A DNA stretch of 64,000 nt from Megasphaera vaginalis (ex Bordigoni et al. 2020) (GTDB lineage Bacteria > Bacillota > Negativicutes > Veillonellales > Megasphaeraceae), in NCBI RefSeq assembly GCF_900240295.1, contig NZ_OEQB01000007.1, forward strand, positions 51,137 through 115,136. Direction: 5' to 3'. The translations under genes and the position numbers were made by a program. Every line of letters starts with the position of its first letter. Position 1 is the stretch's first letter. Shown here in pieces: positions 46,495 to 55,300 of this stretch. The notes under the pieces are model-generated. The model saw only the letters and a program-made list of their open reading frames with translations. It searched no databases and had not been told where the DNA came from.

Positions 46495-47016
46495 CTATTT
46501 GCGAAAATCCTTCCACAACATGCTGGTCTGGATTCCCGTATTGTTCTGATACTTCCCGGTCCGGTACGTATCGTATTCGCCGTCAATATCATGATAATAA
46601 ATCTGGCATATCTCCACGTCCGGATAAATGCGAATCGGCTGGACGCAGAAGATTTCCAGCGTCCAATACCCGGAAAACCCGACATCGCCGAAGCCCGCCG
46701 TCACATGGATGAAAACGCCCAATCGGCCGACGGAAGAACGGCCTTCAAGCATGGGGATGTAGCCTTCCGTTTTCGTATACTCGTTCGTCCTGCCGAGATA
46801 CAGCTTATTCGGCTGCAAGACATAGCCTTCTGCCGGAATCGTAATGGTTGAAGCCGTATTTTCCTTTGCCATGTCCAGCTCCTGGTGATCGTAAACCATC
46901 AGTTCATGATACAGGGAAAGATTATAACTGTTCGGATTGACGCGGCTCCGATCAAAGGGTTCGATTATAATTTCCTTGCCCATGTGCTTTACAATTTCCT
47001 TACCGGAAAGAATCAT
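46495..47016 (-). CDS. dcd: dCTP deaminase
   Basis: 173 residues: MILSGKEIVKHMGKEIIIEPFDRSRVNPNSYNLSLYHEL, then LEGRSSVGRLGVFIHVTAGFGDVGFSGYWTLEI with the catalytic Glu region and GRSSxGR substrate loop. It deaminates dCTP to dUTP for thymidylate synthesis; some homologues are bifunctional and also release pyrophosphate. The start was set at ATG 47016 with AAAGGA upstream, matching the usual MILSG start. Confidence 0.94.
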   Translation of the reverse strand: MILSGKEIVKHMGKEIIIEPFDRSRVNPNSYNLSLYHELMVYDHQELDMAKENTASTITIPAEGYVLQPNKLYLGRTNEYTKTEGYIPMLEGRSSVGRLGVFIHVTAGFGDVGFSGYWTLEIFCVQPIRIYPDVEICQIYYHDIDGEYDTYRTGKYQNNTGIQTSMLWKDFRK

Positions 47017-47110
47017 CTTCATCATCCTTTGCAACTATGAATTTGTTCTATTATACCACAAGGCGAAAACGGCGTGCGCCGTCATTTTTTTATAACACTG
47101 CGCGACGGTC

Positions 47111-47138
47111 TTGCATTTGTCCCAAAATGCCGTATACT
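47111..47138 (+). promoter_or_regulatory. Promoter of the small secreted protein gene
   Basis: TTGCAT (47111-47116), 16-base spacer, TATACT (47133-47138), followed by AAAGGAG before the ATG at 47170. Confidence 0.6.
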
Positions 47139-47169
47139 GAAAGGGATCTTGTCAAAGGAGCGATCGATC

Positions 47170-47700
47170 ATGAAAAAAATGATTCTCGCCGCAGCGCTTG
47201 CCGCATCTTTCATCACCGGTGCAGCGGCGGCCGAAACGTACCATACCTACACGGACAGAGAAAACAGATTTACCCTGTCCCTGCCAGACAGCTTTACCGT
47301 CGTCACGCCGCTGCGCCGGGAAGTGAAACTGGCCGCCGTCCGTCCCGACGGCAAAATCTGCACGCAGATTTCTGAAGAACCCTGGAGCGACGCGGAAAAA
47401 AAACAGGGCGGCAATCGCCTGCTGAATTGGCAAAAATCATATCTTGCCGCACTCGCTAAGGATGCGGGCATTTCCCGACTGCACCACGAACTCACCGTCC
47501 TGAACGGGCGCCAATGTCTGCGCATTTCTTATACCTGCACCCTTCCCTACGGCAATGATACCCTCGCGTTGTACGTCGAACGCATTATCTTTACCGACGG
47601 CGACAAGATCATTACCGTGATGAACAGTGTCGAAGAAAAAAGAAAAGAAACGGCACTGCCGCTGTTCGATACGATTGCCGGCTCTTTCTTCTTTTATTGA
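47170..47700 (+). CDS. Secreted protein of unknown function
   Basis: 176 residues starting with a clear signal peptide (MKKMILAAALAASFITGAAAA, cleavage near residue 21). The mature part resembles small periplasmic proteins whose start, YHTYTDRENRFTLSLPDSFTVV, is typical of the PsbP-like / DUF1795-type fold (ENRFTLSLPDSF... IIFTDGDKIITVMNSVEEKRKETALPLFDTIAGSFFFY). I infer only a fold similarity, not a function. I chose the start with AAAGGAG nine bases upstream; codons from 47074 lie ahead of the promoter. Confidence 0.8.
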   Translation: MKKMILAAALAASFITGAAAAETYHTYTDRENRFTLSLPDSFTVVTPLRREVKLAAVRPDGKICTQISEEPWSDAEKKQGGNRLLNWQKSYLAALAKDAGISRLHHELTVLNGRQCLRISYTCTLPYGNDTLALYVERIIFTDGDKIITVMNSVEEKRKETALPLFDTIAGSFFFY

Positions 47701-47720
47701 AAAACGGCGGCAGCCGATCA

Positions 47721-47765
47721 AAAAAGCCTCCGCACTGCGTAAAATCGCAATGTGGAGGCTTTTCT
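47721..47765. terminator. Bidirectional terminator between convergent genes
   Basis: Outer arms 47723-47732 and 47755-47764 (AAAAGCCTCC/GGAGGCTTTT), extended inward by GCA/TGT and TGCG/CGCA with one mismatch. It lies between the secreted protein gene and the dehydrogenase gene. Confidence 0.88.
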
Positions 47766-47791
47766 TTTACACCTGGCCGAAAGCAGGCGAA

Positions 47792-48649
47792 TTATTCATA
47801 ATCGTAGAAGCCTTTGCCCGTTTTACGGCCGAGGTAGCCGGCCTGAACATATTTGGCGAGCAACGGGCACGGACGATATTTAGGATCGCCGAAACCGCTG
47901 TAAAGAACGTTCATGATATGAAGAACAACGTCGTTACCGATCAAATCGCTGAGAGCCAAGGGTCCCATGGGATGATTGAAACCGAGTTTGCAGACATTGT
48001 CGATATCTTCTTTGGAAGCGACGCCTTCCATCAAAGCTTGGATCGCTTCGTTGATCATCGGAATGACGACACGGTTGCCTACGAAGCCCGGGAAATCGGC
48101 AACTTTTACAGGACTCTTGCCCAATTCGATAGAAGCTTCTTCAACTTTTTTGTATGTTTCTTCAGACGTAGCAATACCGTTAATAACTTCGATCAATTTC
48201 ATTACCGGAGCGGGATTGAAGAAATGCATGCCGATAACTTTATCCGGACGATTGGTAGCTGCGGCGATTTCCGTAATCGGCAAGGAAGACGTGTTGGAAG
48301 CCAAGATCGTATGCGCCGGGCATTTTTCGCCCAAGTTCCGGAAAATTTCCGCTTTGATCTTCATGTTTTCGATAGCCGCTTCAACAACGAGATCAACATC
48401 TTTCATGTTTTCTTCCGTAATTTCAACGATGCCCGTCAATTTGCCCATGCATGCGTCTTTATCGGCTTGCGTCATTTTTTCTTTGGAAACCAGTTTCGTT
48501 AAGCTTTTGTCGATTTTCTTAACGCCGCCGTCAATGAATTCCTGTTTGATATCGTTCAAGATAACGTCGCAGCCTTTTGTCAGGAAGACTTGAGCAATAC
48601 CGGAACCCATTGTACCTGCACCAATTACCATTACTTTTTTACAAAACAT
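47792..48649 (-). CDS. hbd: 3-hydroxybutyryl-CoA dehydrogenase
   Basis: 285 residues. The NAD-binding start is [27 protein letters not shown]. The catalytic His region is [17 protein letters not shown] (about 140) and [17 protein letters not shown] (about 188) follows. It interconverts acetoacetyl-CoA and 3-hydroxybutyryl-CoA in butyrate/caproate-type fermentation, typical of Megasphaera-like anaerobes. It stands alone here; the other genes of the pathway (crt, bcd, etf) are not in the window. The ribosome site AAAGGAGGAG is very strong. Confidence 0.95.
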   Translation of the reverse strand: MFCKKVMVIGAGTMGSGIAQVFLTKGCDVILNDIKQEFIDGGVKKIDKSLTKLVSKEKMTQADKDACMGKLTGIVEITEENMKDVDLVVEAAIENMKIKAEIFRNLGEKCPAHTILASNTSSLPITEIAAATNRPDKVIGMHFFNPAPVMKLIEVINGIATSEETYKKVEEASIELGKSPVKVADFPGFVGNRVVIPMINEAIQALMEGVASKEDIDNVCKLGFNHPMGPLALSDLIGNDVVLHIMNVLYSGFGDPKYRPCPLLAKYVQAGYLGRKTGKGFYDYE

Positions 48650-48675
48650 GTCTAACTCCTCCTTTAAATTGTCGC

Positions 48676-48767
48676 GTGATTTTTTTCACTTAACAGTTCC
48701 AAAAAAAAGCACGCAAATTAAAAATCAGATGCATTGCTTACACTCATAGTATATCACTTCCTGTGAA
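48676..48767 (-). promoter_or_regulatory. hbd promoter with candidate Rex-type operators
   Basis: Minus-strand extended -10 TGATATACT (48757-48749). Two inverted repeats flank it: TCAC-N5-GTGA at 48755-48767 (in the promoter spacer) and GTGA-N6-TCAC at 48676-48689 (leader). The second has the spacing of the redox repressor Rex site (TTGTGA-N6-TCACAA), and Rex controls butyrate genes in clostridia. The outer bases do not match well, so this is tentative. Confidence 0.4.
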
Positions 48768-48950
48768 AAAATCCACTACATATGGGGTGTATATTTCATT
48801 AAAACCCATATCCACATATATATTTTTCGCTGTCCTGTATGAATTCCTATGACTTTTAATTATACGTTTCTGGAATTATTACTAACGCAAAGTCTTTTTT
48901 GAGACACTAATAGCGAAAACATTACACCCTTTTTCACAATATGACAAATA

Positions 48951-48975
48951 AAAAAGGCCGGATAATCCGGCCTTT
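48951..48975 (-). terminator. Terminator of the FGGY kinase gene
   Basis: A ten-bp stem (48953-48962 with 48966-48975, AAAGGCCGGA/TCCGGCCTTT) with a three-base loop, followed on the minus strand by TTTATTT. It lies just behind the kinase stop, so the kinase is transcribed alone. Confidence 0.88.
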
Positions 48976-48981
48976 CCGCGC

Positions 48982-50502
48982 TTATATGCCGCTTGCCTGC
49001 AGCGCTTCCAACAGCTTTTTCCTCCGTCCATACTGTTGCTGATAATAGTCCGTTACAGACTGCTGAGGAGAGAAAGTATCTTTGACGATGAAATTCGTTT
49101 GCAAGGCTTCTTTCAAATCGGTCACATCGCCTTGGCTGTACGCCGCTACCAGGCAATTGGTCGGCACGGCGCCGCCGGCCACTTCCAGCGTAACGACTTC
49201 CGTCGCCAACATATCGGCCTTGATCTGATTCCAAAGCGCGTCACGACTGCCGCCTTCCGTGACCGTAAGCTGCGACAAGTCGATGCCGGCGCTGCGGTAA
49301 CGTTCGGTAATTTCCAGATAATCGTAGCCGATCCCTTCGAGGACGCACCGCCACATGGCGCCTTGATCGGAATCGAGCGTCAAACCGGAAAAAACGCCGC
49401 GCACATCCGGGTAATCGCCGTTGCCGCCGGTCAAATAGGGGATAAAAAACGCGCCGTCGCAGCCGGCGGGATGACGGCGTGCCAATTCGTCGAGCGTACC
49501 GTAATACTCATCGCTCTGCTTTCGACAAACGCTGTCCTTGAACCAGCGAAGCGCCAGACCGCCGGTCCGGACGAAGCCCCAATAGAAATACGTGTTTTCC
49601 AGCGTTCCGGAATTGAAGATCAGTCCGCTGCCGGGAACGGAAAGAGCGGGAATGATGCCGTCTGTCGACACGCAGAACATGGCGCACGTGCCGGCTACGT
49701 CAACGCCGCGCCCGGCTTCGAGAATACCGCTGCCCATCATGGATTCCATCGTATCGCCGGCGCCGGCGCAGATGGGAATGCCGGCGGGAAAGCCCGTTTC
49801 TTCGGCATCCTTTTCGCACAAAGAGCCGATAATATCCCACGGTTTTACAATGCGCGGCAAATAGGCCGCGTCAATGCCGAGAATTTCCAACTGCCGCGGC
49901 GACCATTCCTTTTGCATTACATGATAGCCCAATCCCCAGCCCGAAAGCGTGCCCCAGTCGATAAAGGCGTCGTTCCCGCCGAGTCCGGCGAGGTGCAGCA
50001 GAACATACGGGCAATTATGAACGAATTTAACGCCTTTGGCGGCAAAAGCCGGCACATGTTTCAGAAACCAGCGCGCAAACATGGCCGGAAACATGACGCT
50101 CGGTTCGGCATTGCCCGTCTCTTCAGCCCAGATCCGCAGTCCCTGCGCCTTTAGCCGTTCGACATCATCTGCCGTACGGCTGTCAAGATAATTGACATAC
50201 GGCGTAACGGGATTTCCGGCGGCGTCAATGCCGGCGATGCCGCAAATGATCCCGTCGCCCATGATGGCCCGTACCGACTTGACGGATAAATGCTTCTGCC
50301 GCATCTGATAACTGCACGAACGCATGCACTGCTTGATCAGCCGATAGTACTCGTCAATATCCATCTCCACCCAGCCGGGCTGCGGATAAGACAGCGTCGT
50401 CTTCGCCGTGTCCATGGCTACGCAATTCATCTGCCCGTCATAGACGGCAACTTTCACGCTTTGCGTGCCGGCATCAAAACCGAGATAATAATTTTTCTCC
50501 AT
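48982..50502 (-). CDS. FGGY-family carbohydrate kinase (xylulokinase/ribulokinase-like) under FMN riboswitch control
   Basis: 506 residues. The ATP-binding start is GFDAGTQSVKVAVYDG (8-23), followed by sugar-region VNYLDSRT (103-110), the catalytic Asp in GAGDTMESMMGSG (D250) and C-terminal TEGGSRDALWNQIKADML (415-432) with the FGGY fold's second signature. It phosphorylates a pentose, pentulose or related polyol; the substrate cannot be told. AAGGAGG lies six bases before ATG 50502. The gene is preceded by an FMN aptamer and terminator (50532-50724), with no riboflavin gene between, and ends at its own terminator. Control by flavin level suggests a role linked to riboflavin, for example supplying ribulose 5-phosphate or recycling a sugar part of flavins. 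Both are hypotheses. Confidence 0.9.
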   Translation of the reverse strand: MEKNYYLGFDAGTQSVKVAVYDGQMNCVAMDTAKTTLSYPQPGWVEMDIDEYYRLIKQCMRSCSYQMRQKHLSVKSVRAIMGDGIICGIAGIDAAGNPVTPYVNYLDSRTADDVERLKAQGLRIWAEETGNAEPSVMFPAMFARWFLKHVPAFAAKGVKFVHNCPYVLLHLAGLGGNDAFIDWGTLSGWGLGYHVMQKEWSPRQLEILGIDAAYLPRIVKPWDIIGSLCEKDAEETGFPAGIPICAGAGDTMESMMGSGILEAGRGVDVAGTCAMFCVSTDGIIPALSVPGSGLIFNSGTLENTYFYWGFVRTGGLALRWFKDSVCRKQSDEYYGTLDELARRHPAGCDGAFFIPYLTGGNGDYPDVRGVFSGLTLDSDQGAMWRCVLEGIGYDYLEITERYRSAGIDLSQLTVTEGGSRDALWNQIKADMLATEVVTLEVAGGAVPTNCLVAAYSQGDVTDLKEALQTNFIVKDTFSPQQSVTDYYQQQYGRRKKLLEALQASGI

Positions 50503-50531
50503 CATTGCCTCCTTACGCCTTCGACACAAAG

Positions 50532-50558
50532 AAAAAAAGACCGGAAAAACCAGTCTTT
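50532..50558 (-). terminator. Riboswitch-controlled terminator in front of the FGGY kinase
   Basis: Arms 50536-50544 and 50550-50558 (AAAGACTGG/CCGGTCTTT on the minus strand) with a five-T loop and a T run. It lies 30 bases before the kinase start and 38 bases after the FMN aptamer, the standard position of a termination-type expression platform. The 3' arm can also pair with the closing strand of the aptamer (AAAAGAC at 50603-50597). Confidence 0.88.
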
Positions 50559-50595
50559 GCATGGGAAACAAGGCAAGGCAAACAGGCCCTGCAGC

Positions 50596-50724
50596 CGTCT
50601 TTTCCCATCCAGACTGTAACTGTCGGTATCGAAATTGCATCGATTCAACTCTTTTCAGAGCTTGCGGACTGTACCGCCGGTCAGGAATATGAAGGAAGCC
50701 CCTTCTCACCTTGCCCCAAAGACG
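50596..50724 (-). ncRNA. FMN riboswitch (RFN element)
   Basis: On the minus strand the aptamer runs from P1 CGTCTTT (50724-50718) to AAAGACG (50602-50596). Inside are the family's conserved blocks: GGGGCAAGGTGA, TTCCTGACCGGCGGTACAG, TCCGCAAGCTC, ACCGACAGTTACAGTCTGG and ATGGGA. These match the RFN consensus in order and spacing. When bound to FMN, P1 closes and the downstream terminator can form, so the kinase should be off when flavin is plentiful. Confidence 0.97.
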
Positions 50725-50754
50725 ATTTTATATTCGATTTGTTTTCTTCCCTTC

Positions 50755-50783
50755 ATGATACAGGGAGAGCTAAAAAAATGCAA
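50755..50783 (-). promoter_or_regulatory. Promoter of the riboswitch-kinase transcript
   Basis: Minus-strand TTGCAT (50783-50778), 17-base spacer, TATCAT (50760-50755). Transcription would start near 50748, about 25 bases ahead of the aptamer. It lies directly behind the end of the hypothetical gene at 50791. Confidence 0.6.
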
Positions 50784-50790
50784 GAAGGAT

Positions 50791-51348
50791 TTACTTGACA
50801 TGATGGAAAAAAAAGCTGCTCAATTTGGAAACGAGCGTATCCGTCGACGCCTCACAAGCAGGAAAACGCTGCAAGCCGCTTTTTTGCTCGATACAAGACA
50901 GAAAAGCATCCATCGACTGCGCAATATCAAGGAGCGTCTCGCCCGTCAGCGCATCCAGCCAGGCGCCGTTATGCAGATCGTATCGCTCCAGGATCGCCCA
51001 CAGATGCGCAAACTCCTGATCCTTACCGGCGTCGGGAAACACTTGCAGCAGGACGATTCGCGATTTTTCCGCCAACGGCTTGTCAATAAAAGCCTGCACG
51101 TCTACTTGTTCGGCAAAGTGCGGCAGCCAGCGGTGCAGCACCGTTTCATAAAAGGCGAAGAGAGACAAAGAAGCAGCACGTTCATAACGGCGTGCTGCCT
51201 TCTCTGCATGGAATCGGTTCTTCTCTCTTCGTTTTGCCGCCAAGCGCGCGAAGGCCTGATAATCGGCCCAAAGCTCGCCTGTCAGCGAAGCCTTCATGAT
51301 CGCCGCCTCGCCGTTATCGAATACGGTGATATCAATTTTAGACTTCAT
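50791..51348 (-). CDS. Hypothetical protein
   Basis: 185 residues, predicted soluble, mostly helical, with no signal peptide or membrane helix. A basic stretch (AAKRREKNRFHAEKAARRYERAASL, about 36-60) is followed by aromatic-rich helices (FAFYETVLHRWLPHFAEQV). No family is recognised. I chose the start at 51348, downstream of the mscL stop; upstream in-frame codons overlap mscL. It is probably cotranscribed after mscL, and the kinase promoter begins just behind it. Confidence 0.65.
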   Translation of the reverse strand: MKSKIDITVFDNGEAAIMKASLTGELWADYQAFARLAAKRREKNRFHAEKAARRYERAASLSLFAFYETVLHRWLPHFAEQVDVQAFIDKPLAEKSRIVLLQVFPDAGKDQEFAHLWAILERYDLHNGAWLDALTGETLLDIAQSMDAFLSCIEQKSGLQRFPACEASTDTLVSKLSSFFFHHVK

Positions 51349-51362
51349 CAGCGCGGACCTGC

Positions 51363-51800
51363 TTATAATTGACTCGTGCAATGCGGACAGCGTGTCGCGT
51401 CATCGGCTACGGGCTGTTTGCAATAAGGGCAGAGACGCGGTTCCGGAGCATCATCTTCTTCTTTCTTCGAGAGTCGGTTGATCTGGGAAATAACCACGAA
51501 AATCGCAAAGGCGATAATTAAAAATTCAACGACCGTATTGATGAATAACCCGTAAGCGATGACGGGAACGCCTTGTGCCTGCGCTTCCGCCAGCGTTTCG
51601 ACATGTTTGCTGCCGAGAGAAATGAATAAGTTCGAAAAATCGACGCCGCCGAGAATCAGCCCCAAAGGCGGCATGATGATATTGGCAATCAGCGAAGCGA
51701 CGATCTTGCCGAATGCCGCGCCGATGACGACGCCGACAGCCATGTCGATGACATTGCCGCGCAAAACAAACGCTTTGAATTCTTCCATAAATTGTTTCAT
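51363..51800 (-). CDS. mscL: Large-conductance mechanosensitive channel
   Basis: 145 residues: [52 protein letters not shown] is the N-terminal amphipathic helix and TM1; TM2 is [23 protein letters not shown]. The tail ends with [22 protein letters not shown], a zinc-ribbon-like extension seen in a subset of Firmicute MscL proteins. It opens under membrane tension to release solutes. Confidence 0.95.
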   Translation of the reverse strand: MKQFMEEFKAFVLRGNVIDMAVGVVIGAAFGKIVASLIANIIMPPLGLILGGVDFSNLFISLGSKHVETLAEAQAQGVPVIAYGLFINTVVEFLIIAFAIFVVISQINRLSKKEEDDAPEPRLCPYCKQPVADDATRCPHCTSQL

Positions 51801-51890
51801 AAGTACCTCCTGTTGTTCAGCAAAATCAACTACGTGTATATAATATCGCCTGTCAGAGACAAGACGGAATTGTAAGCCCCAGGATCAGTT

Positions 51891-52202
51891 TCAGACGGTC
51901 TTTGCCTCTTTCTCCGCCAACCTGTCGAGGATCTTGCCGTAACCGCCGCTGCCGTACATCAGGCAGCGTTTGATGCGGCTGATCGTCGCCGTACTGGCGC
52001 CGGTCTTCTTGACGATATCTTCATAAATTTCTCCGCCTTTCAACATGCGGGCCACTTCCAGTCGCGCCGAAATGGCTTTCATTTCCTGAATCGTGCAGAT
52101 ATCTTCAAAAAATTCGTAGCACTCCTCCAAATCCCGCAATTCGAGAATCGCTTCAAAAAGCTGGTCATGGAGATGATCTTTCAACCGTTCGTTACTGCTC
52201 AT
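51891..52202 (-). CDS. YerC/YecD-family TrpR-like DNA-binding protein
   Basis: 103 residues: LEECYEFFEDICTIQEMKAISARLEVARMLKGGEIYEDIVKKTGASTATISRIKRCLMYGSGGY contains the TrpR-like helix-turn-helix. The family is common in Firmicutes; its target genes are mostly unknown. It lies about 100 bases after polC and about 90 bases ahead of mscL, separated from both by AT-rich gaps. Confidence 0.88.
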   Translation of the reverse strand: MSSNERLKDHLHDQLFEAILELRDLEECYEFFEDICTIQEMKAISARLEVARMLKGGEIYEDIVKKTGASTATISRIKRCLMYGSGGYGKILDRLAEKEAKTV

Positions 52203-52300
52203 GGCGCATCACTGTTCCTCTTCATCAAATTAAAGTTTTTTTACATTATGAGACAAATCTCAGAGATTGTCGACAAAAAACAGCTATCCATACAAAAACA

Positions 52301-55300
52301 TTACATGGCAAAAAGATCATACTGTTCATCTTCCGCCATATCGCCGAGGCAGCCGTATTCCGTCATCGTTTCGATCAGCGACTGCGAGACCTTGCCGCGC
52401 AGCTTCAGATCGGCCTTGGACGTGAACGGCGCTTCCCGGCGGGCCGTGACGATCTGTTCGGCGACATTTTCTCCCAACCCGTCTATTGCCGTAAACGGCG
52501 GCAATATTTTACCGTCGCAGATCGTAAATTTCGTCGCCGCCGATTTGCTGATATCGACGTTCAAAAAGGCGTAGCCGCGCAGACTCATTTCGACGGCAAG
52601 TTCCAATGCCGAATAGAGATCCTGATCAATCTTGGACGCGTCCTTCCCCTGCTGGGCAATGGTCTTCATCTTATGGCGCTGCGTTTCCAGGCCGCCGGTC
52701 ATAACCGGCAAATTGAACGCCTTGGCGCGAATCGTGAAATACGCCGCGTAATACGCTAAGGGATAGTTGATCTTGTACCAGGCGATACGGAAGGCCATCA
52801 TGACGTAAGCGACGGCATGGGCGCGGGGAAACAGATAGCCGATCTTCTGACACGACTCGATGAACCACTGCGGTATGCCGCCGGCTTTCAGTTCGCCTTC
52901 GTAGTCCGTATTCTTTTTGCCCAGCTTATCGAGTTTATCGATGCCCTTCCCTTTTCGGACATTTTCCATGACTTTGAAACTCGTCTTCGGCTTGATGCCG
53001 TGCTCGATCAGATAGTTCATGATATCGTCGCGCGTCGATACGGCTTCTTTCAATTCCACCGTTTTCGAGCGGATCAAATCCTGCGCGTTGTTCAACCAGA
53101 CGTCGGTGCCGTGGGAAAAACCGGAGATTCGCACCAGGCCTGAAAAGGTCTGCGGTTTCGTGTCAACCAGCATTTGCCGTACGAAGGGCGTGCCGAATTC
53201 GGGAATGCCGAAGCTGCCGACTTCGGAACCCAACTCTTCCGGCGTCAGGCCCAGGGCCTTCGTCGAACTGAAAAGACTCATCGTCGCCGGATCATCAAAG
53301 GGAATCGTCGTCGCGTCGACTCCCGTCAGATCCTCGAGCATGCGGATAACGGTCGGATCATCGTGTCCGAGAATATCCAGCTTGACCAGACGTCCTTCGA
53401 TGGAATGATAATCGAAATGCGTCGTAATGATGCCGCTGTCCTTTTTGTTGGCCGGATATTGAACCGGCGTAAAATGATGTATATCCATATCGCGCGGAAT
53501 AACCATGACGCCGCCGGGATGCTGCCCCGTCGTATTCTTGATGCCCGTGCAGCCGTTGACCAGGCTGTTGACATAGGCCTCATTGACCTTGATGCCGCGC
53601 GCCTCAGCCCACTTCATGACATAGCCGTAAGCCGTCTTATCCTTAATGGCGCCAATCGTGCCGGCGCGGAAAACATTGTCCTTGCCGAACAGTTCTTCCG
53701 TATACTTATGCGCTTTCGGATGATATTCACCGGAGAAATTCAAATCAATATCGGGAACCTTGTCGCCGTCAAACCCGAGGAAAATGGCGAAAGGAATATT
53801 GTGGCCGTCTTTGTGCAACGCTTCGCCGCAGACCGGGCACGCTTTATCAGGCAGGTCGAAACCGCCGCCGACGGACCCGTCGGTAAAAAATTCGCTGTAC
53901 CGGCAATGAGGGCAAACATAGTGCGGCGGCAGCGGATTGACTTCCGTAATACCCGACATCGTCGCCACGAAAGAAGACCCGACGGATCCCCGCGAACCGA
54001 CGAGATAGCCGTCGTCATTGGAATGCTTGACCAGCTTGTGGGCGATATAGTACAAAACGCCGAACCCGTGCCCCAAAATGGAGGTGAACTCTTCCGTCAG
54101 GCGATCGGCGACGATCTGCGGCAGCGGCTCACCGTAAATCTGATGGGCTTTGGCATAGCACATCGTCTTCAACGCTTCCGAAGATCCCGTAATTTGCGGA
54201 AAATACAACGTTTCCTTCGGTACCGGCTTGACGTCGTCGATCATCTCGTTGATCCGGTTCGGATTCATAATGACGACCTCCCGCGCCCGTTCCGCGCCCA
54301 AATAGGAAAATTCCGCCAACATTTCGTCTGTCGTCCGCAAGTACAGATCGGGCTGAAACTGCGCGTCCTTGAAGCCCTTGCCGGTCATCATGATCTCCCT
54401 GTAAATCTTATCTTCCGGGTTCAGGAAGTGAGCGTCGCACGTCGCGACCGTCAGCTTGCCGAGATCGTCGCCGAGACGAATAATGGTCCGGTTAATGTCG
54501 CGCAGCTCTTCATCGGTATCGACGAAGCCTTCACGAATCAGGAACTGGTTGTTCGTCAGCGGCTGGATCTCGAGATAATCATAATAGGCGGCGATCCGTT
54601 TCAGGTCCTCGTAGGGCAGCTTCTTCTGCACCAGTGATCGAACCAGCTCACCGGCCTCACAGGCCGAACCGAAGATCAATCCCTCGCGGTATTCGTTGAG
54701 GACGGCCCGCGGAAGGCGCGGCCGGCCGCGGTAGATGTATTTCAAGTGCGATATGCTTACCAATTTGTACAGATTGCGAATACCGATCTGGTTCTTCGCC
54801 AAAATGATGATATGGTAGGATTCATCAATTTTTTCATCAAAAAGATATCCTTCCATACCGTAAATGACCTTGACGCCGTTCGTCTTGTCCCGTGAGATCT
54901 CCTGCAGCAGCGGAAAAGACTGCACGACGCCGTGATCGGTAACGGCAACAGCCGGATGACCCCATTTCTTTACGGTCTTGATCAGCTGCTTGACCGTAAT
55001 CAGGGCATCCATGTCGCTCATGACCGTATGCAGGTGCAGCTCGACGCGCGGCGTCGGATTCTTGTCCTCCCGTTCCACGGCGCCGCCTTCGGCAGGCATG
55101 ATGTCTTCCACATTGAGGACGTAATCGCTTTGATACGTATCATATTGGACATTGCCTCTGACCCGGACCTGAGAGCCCTTGCGGAAACGCTGCTGCAACA
55201 GCTCCATCTCCTCTGCCGTCAGACTCCCTTTACGGCGAAATTTACCGCCGCTGCCGACGTCAAGGAACTTTTTTGCCGAAATACCGTTCGTCTTATCGGC

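Larger units (their letters stand above)
48650..48981. other. Intergenic region between hbd and the FGGY kinase
   Basis: About 330 AT-rich bases with no gene. It contains the hbd promoter and inverted repeats (48676-48767) and the terminator of the kinase gene (48951-48975). Confidence 0.6.

Noticed and set aside
50503..50709. N-terminal extension of the FGGY kinase of about 69 residues
   Set aside because: These codons run through the terminator and part of the FMN aptamer. The ribosome site AAGGAGG and the conserved kinase start are at 50502.
53174..54637. Long plus-strand open frame opposite polC
   Set aside because: It is a shadow of the GC-rich polC codons, without a ribosome site or a recognisable domain.
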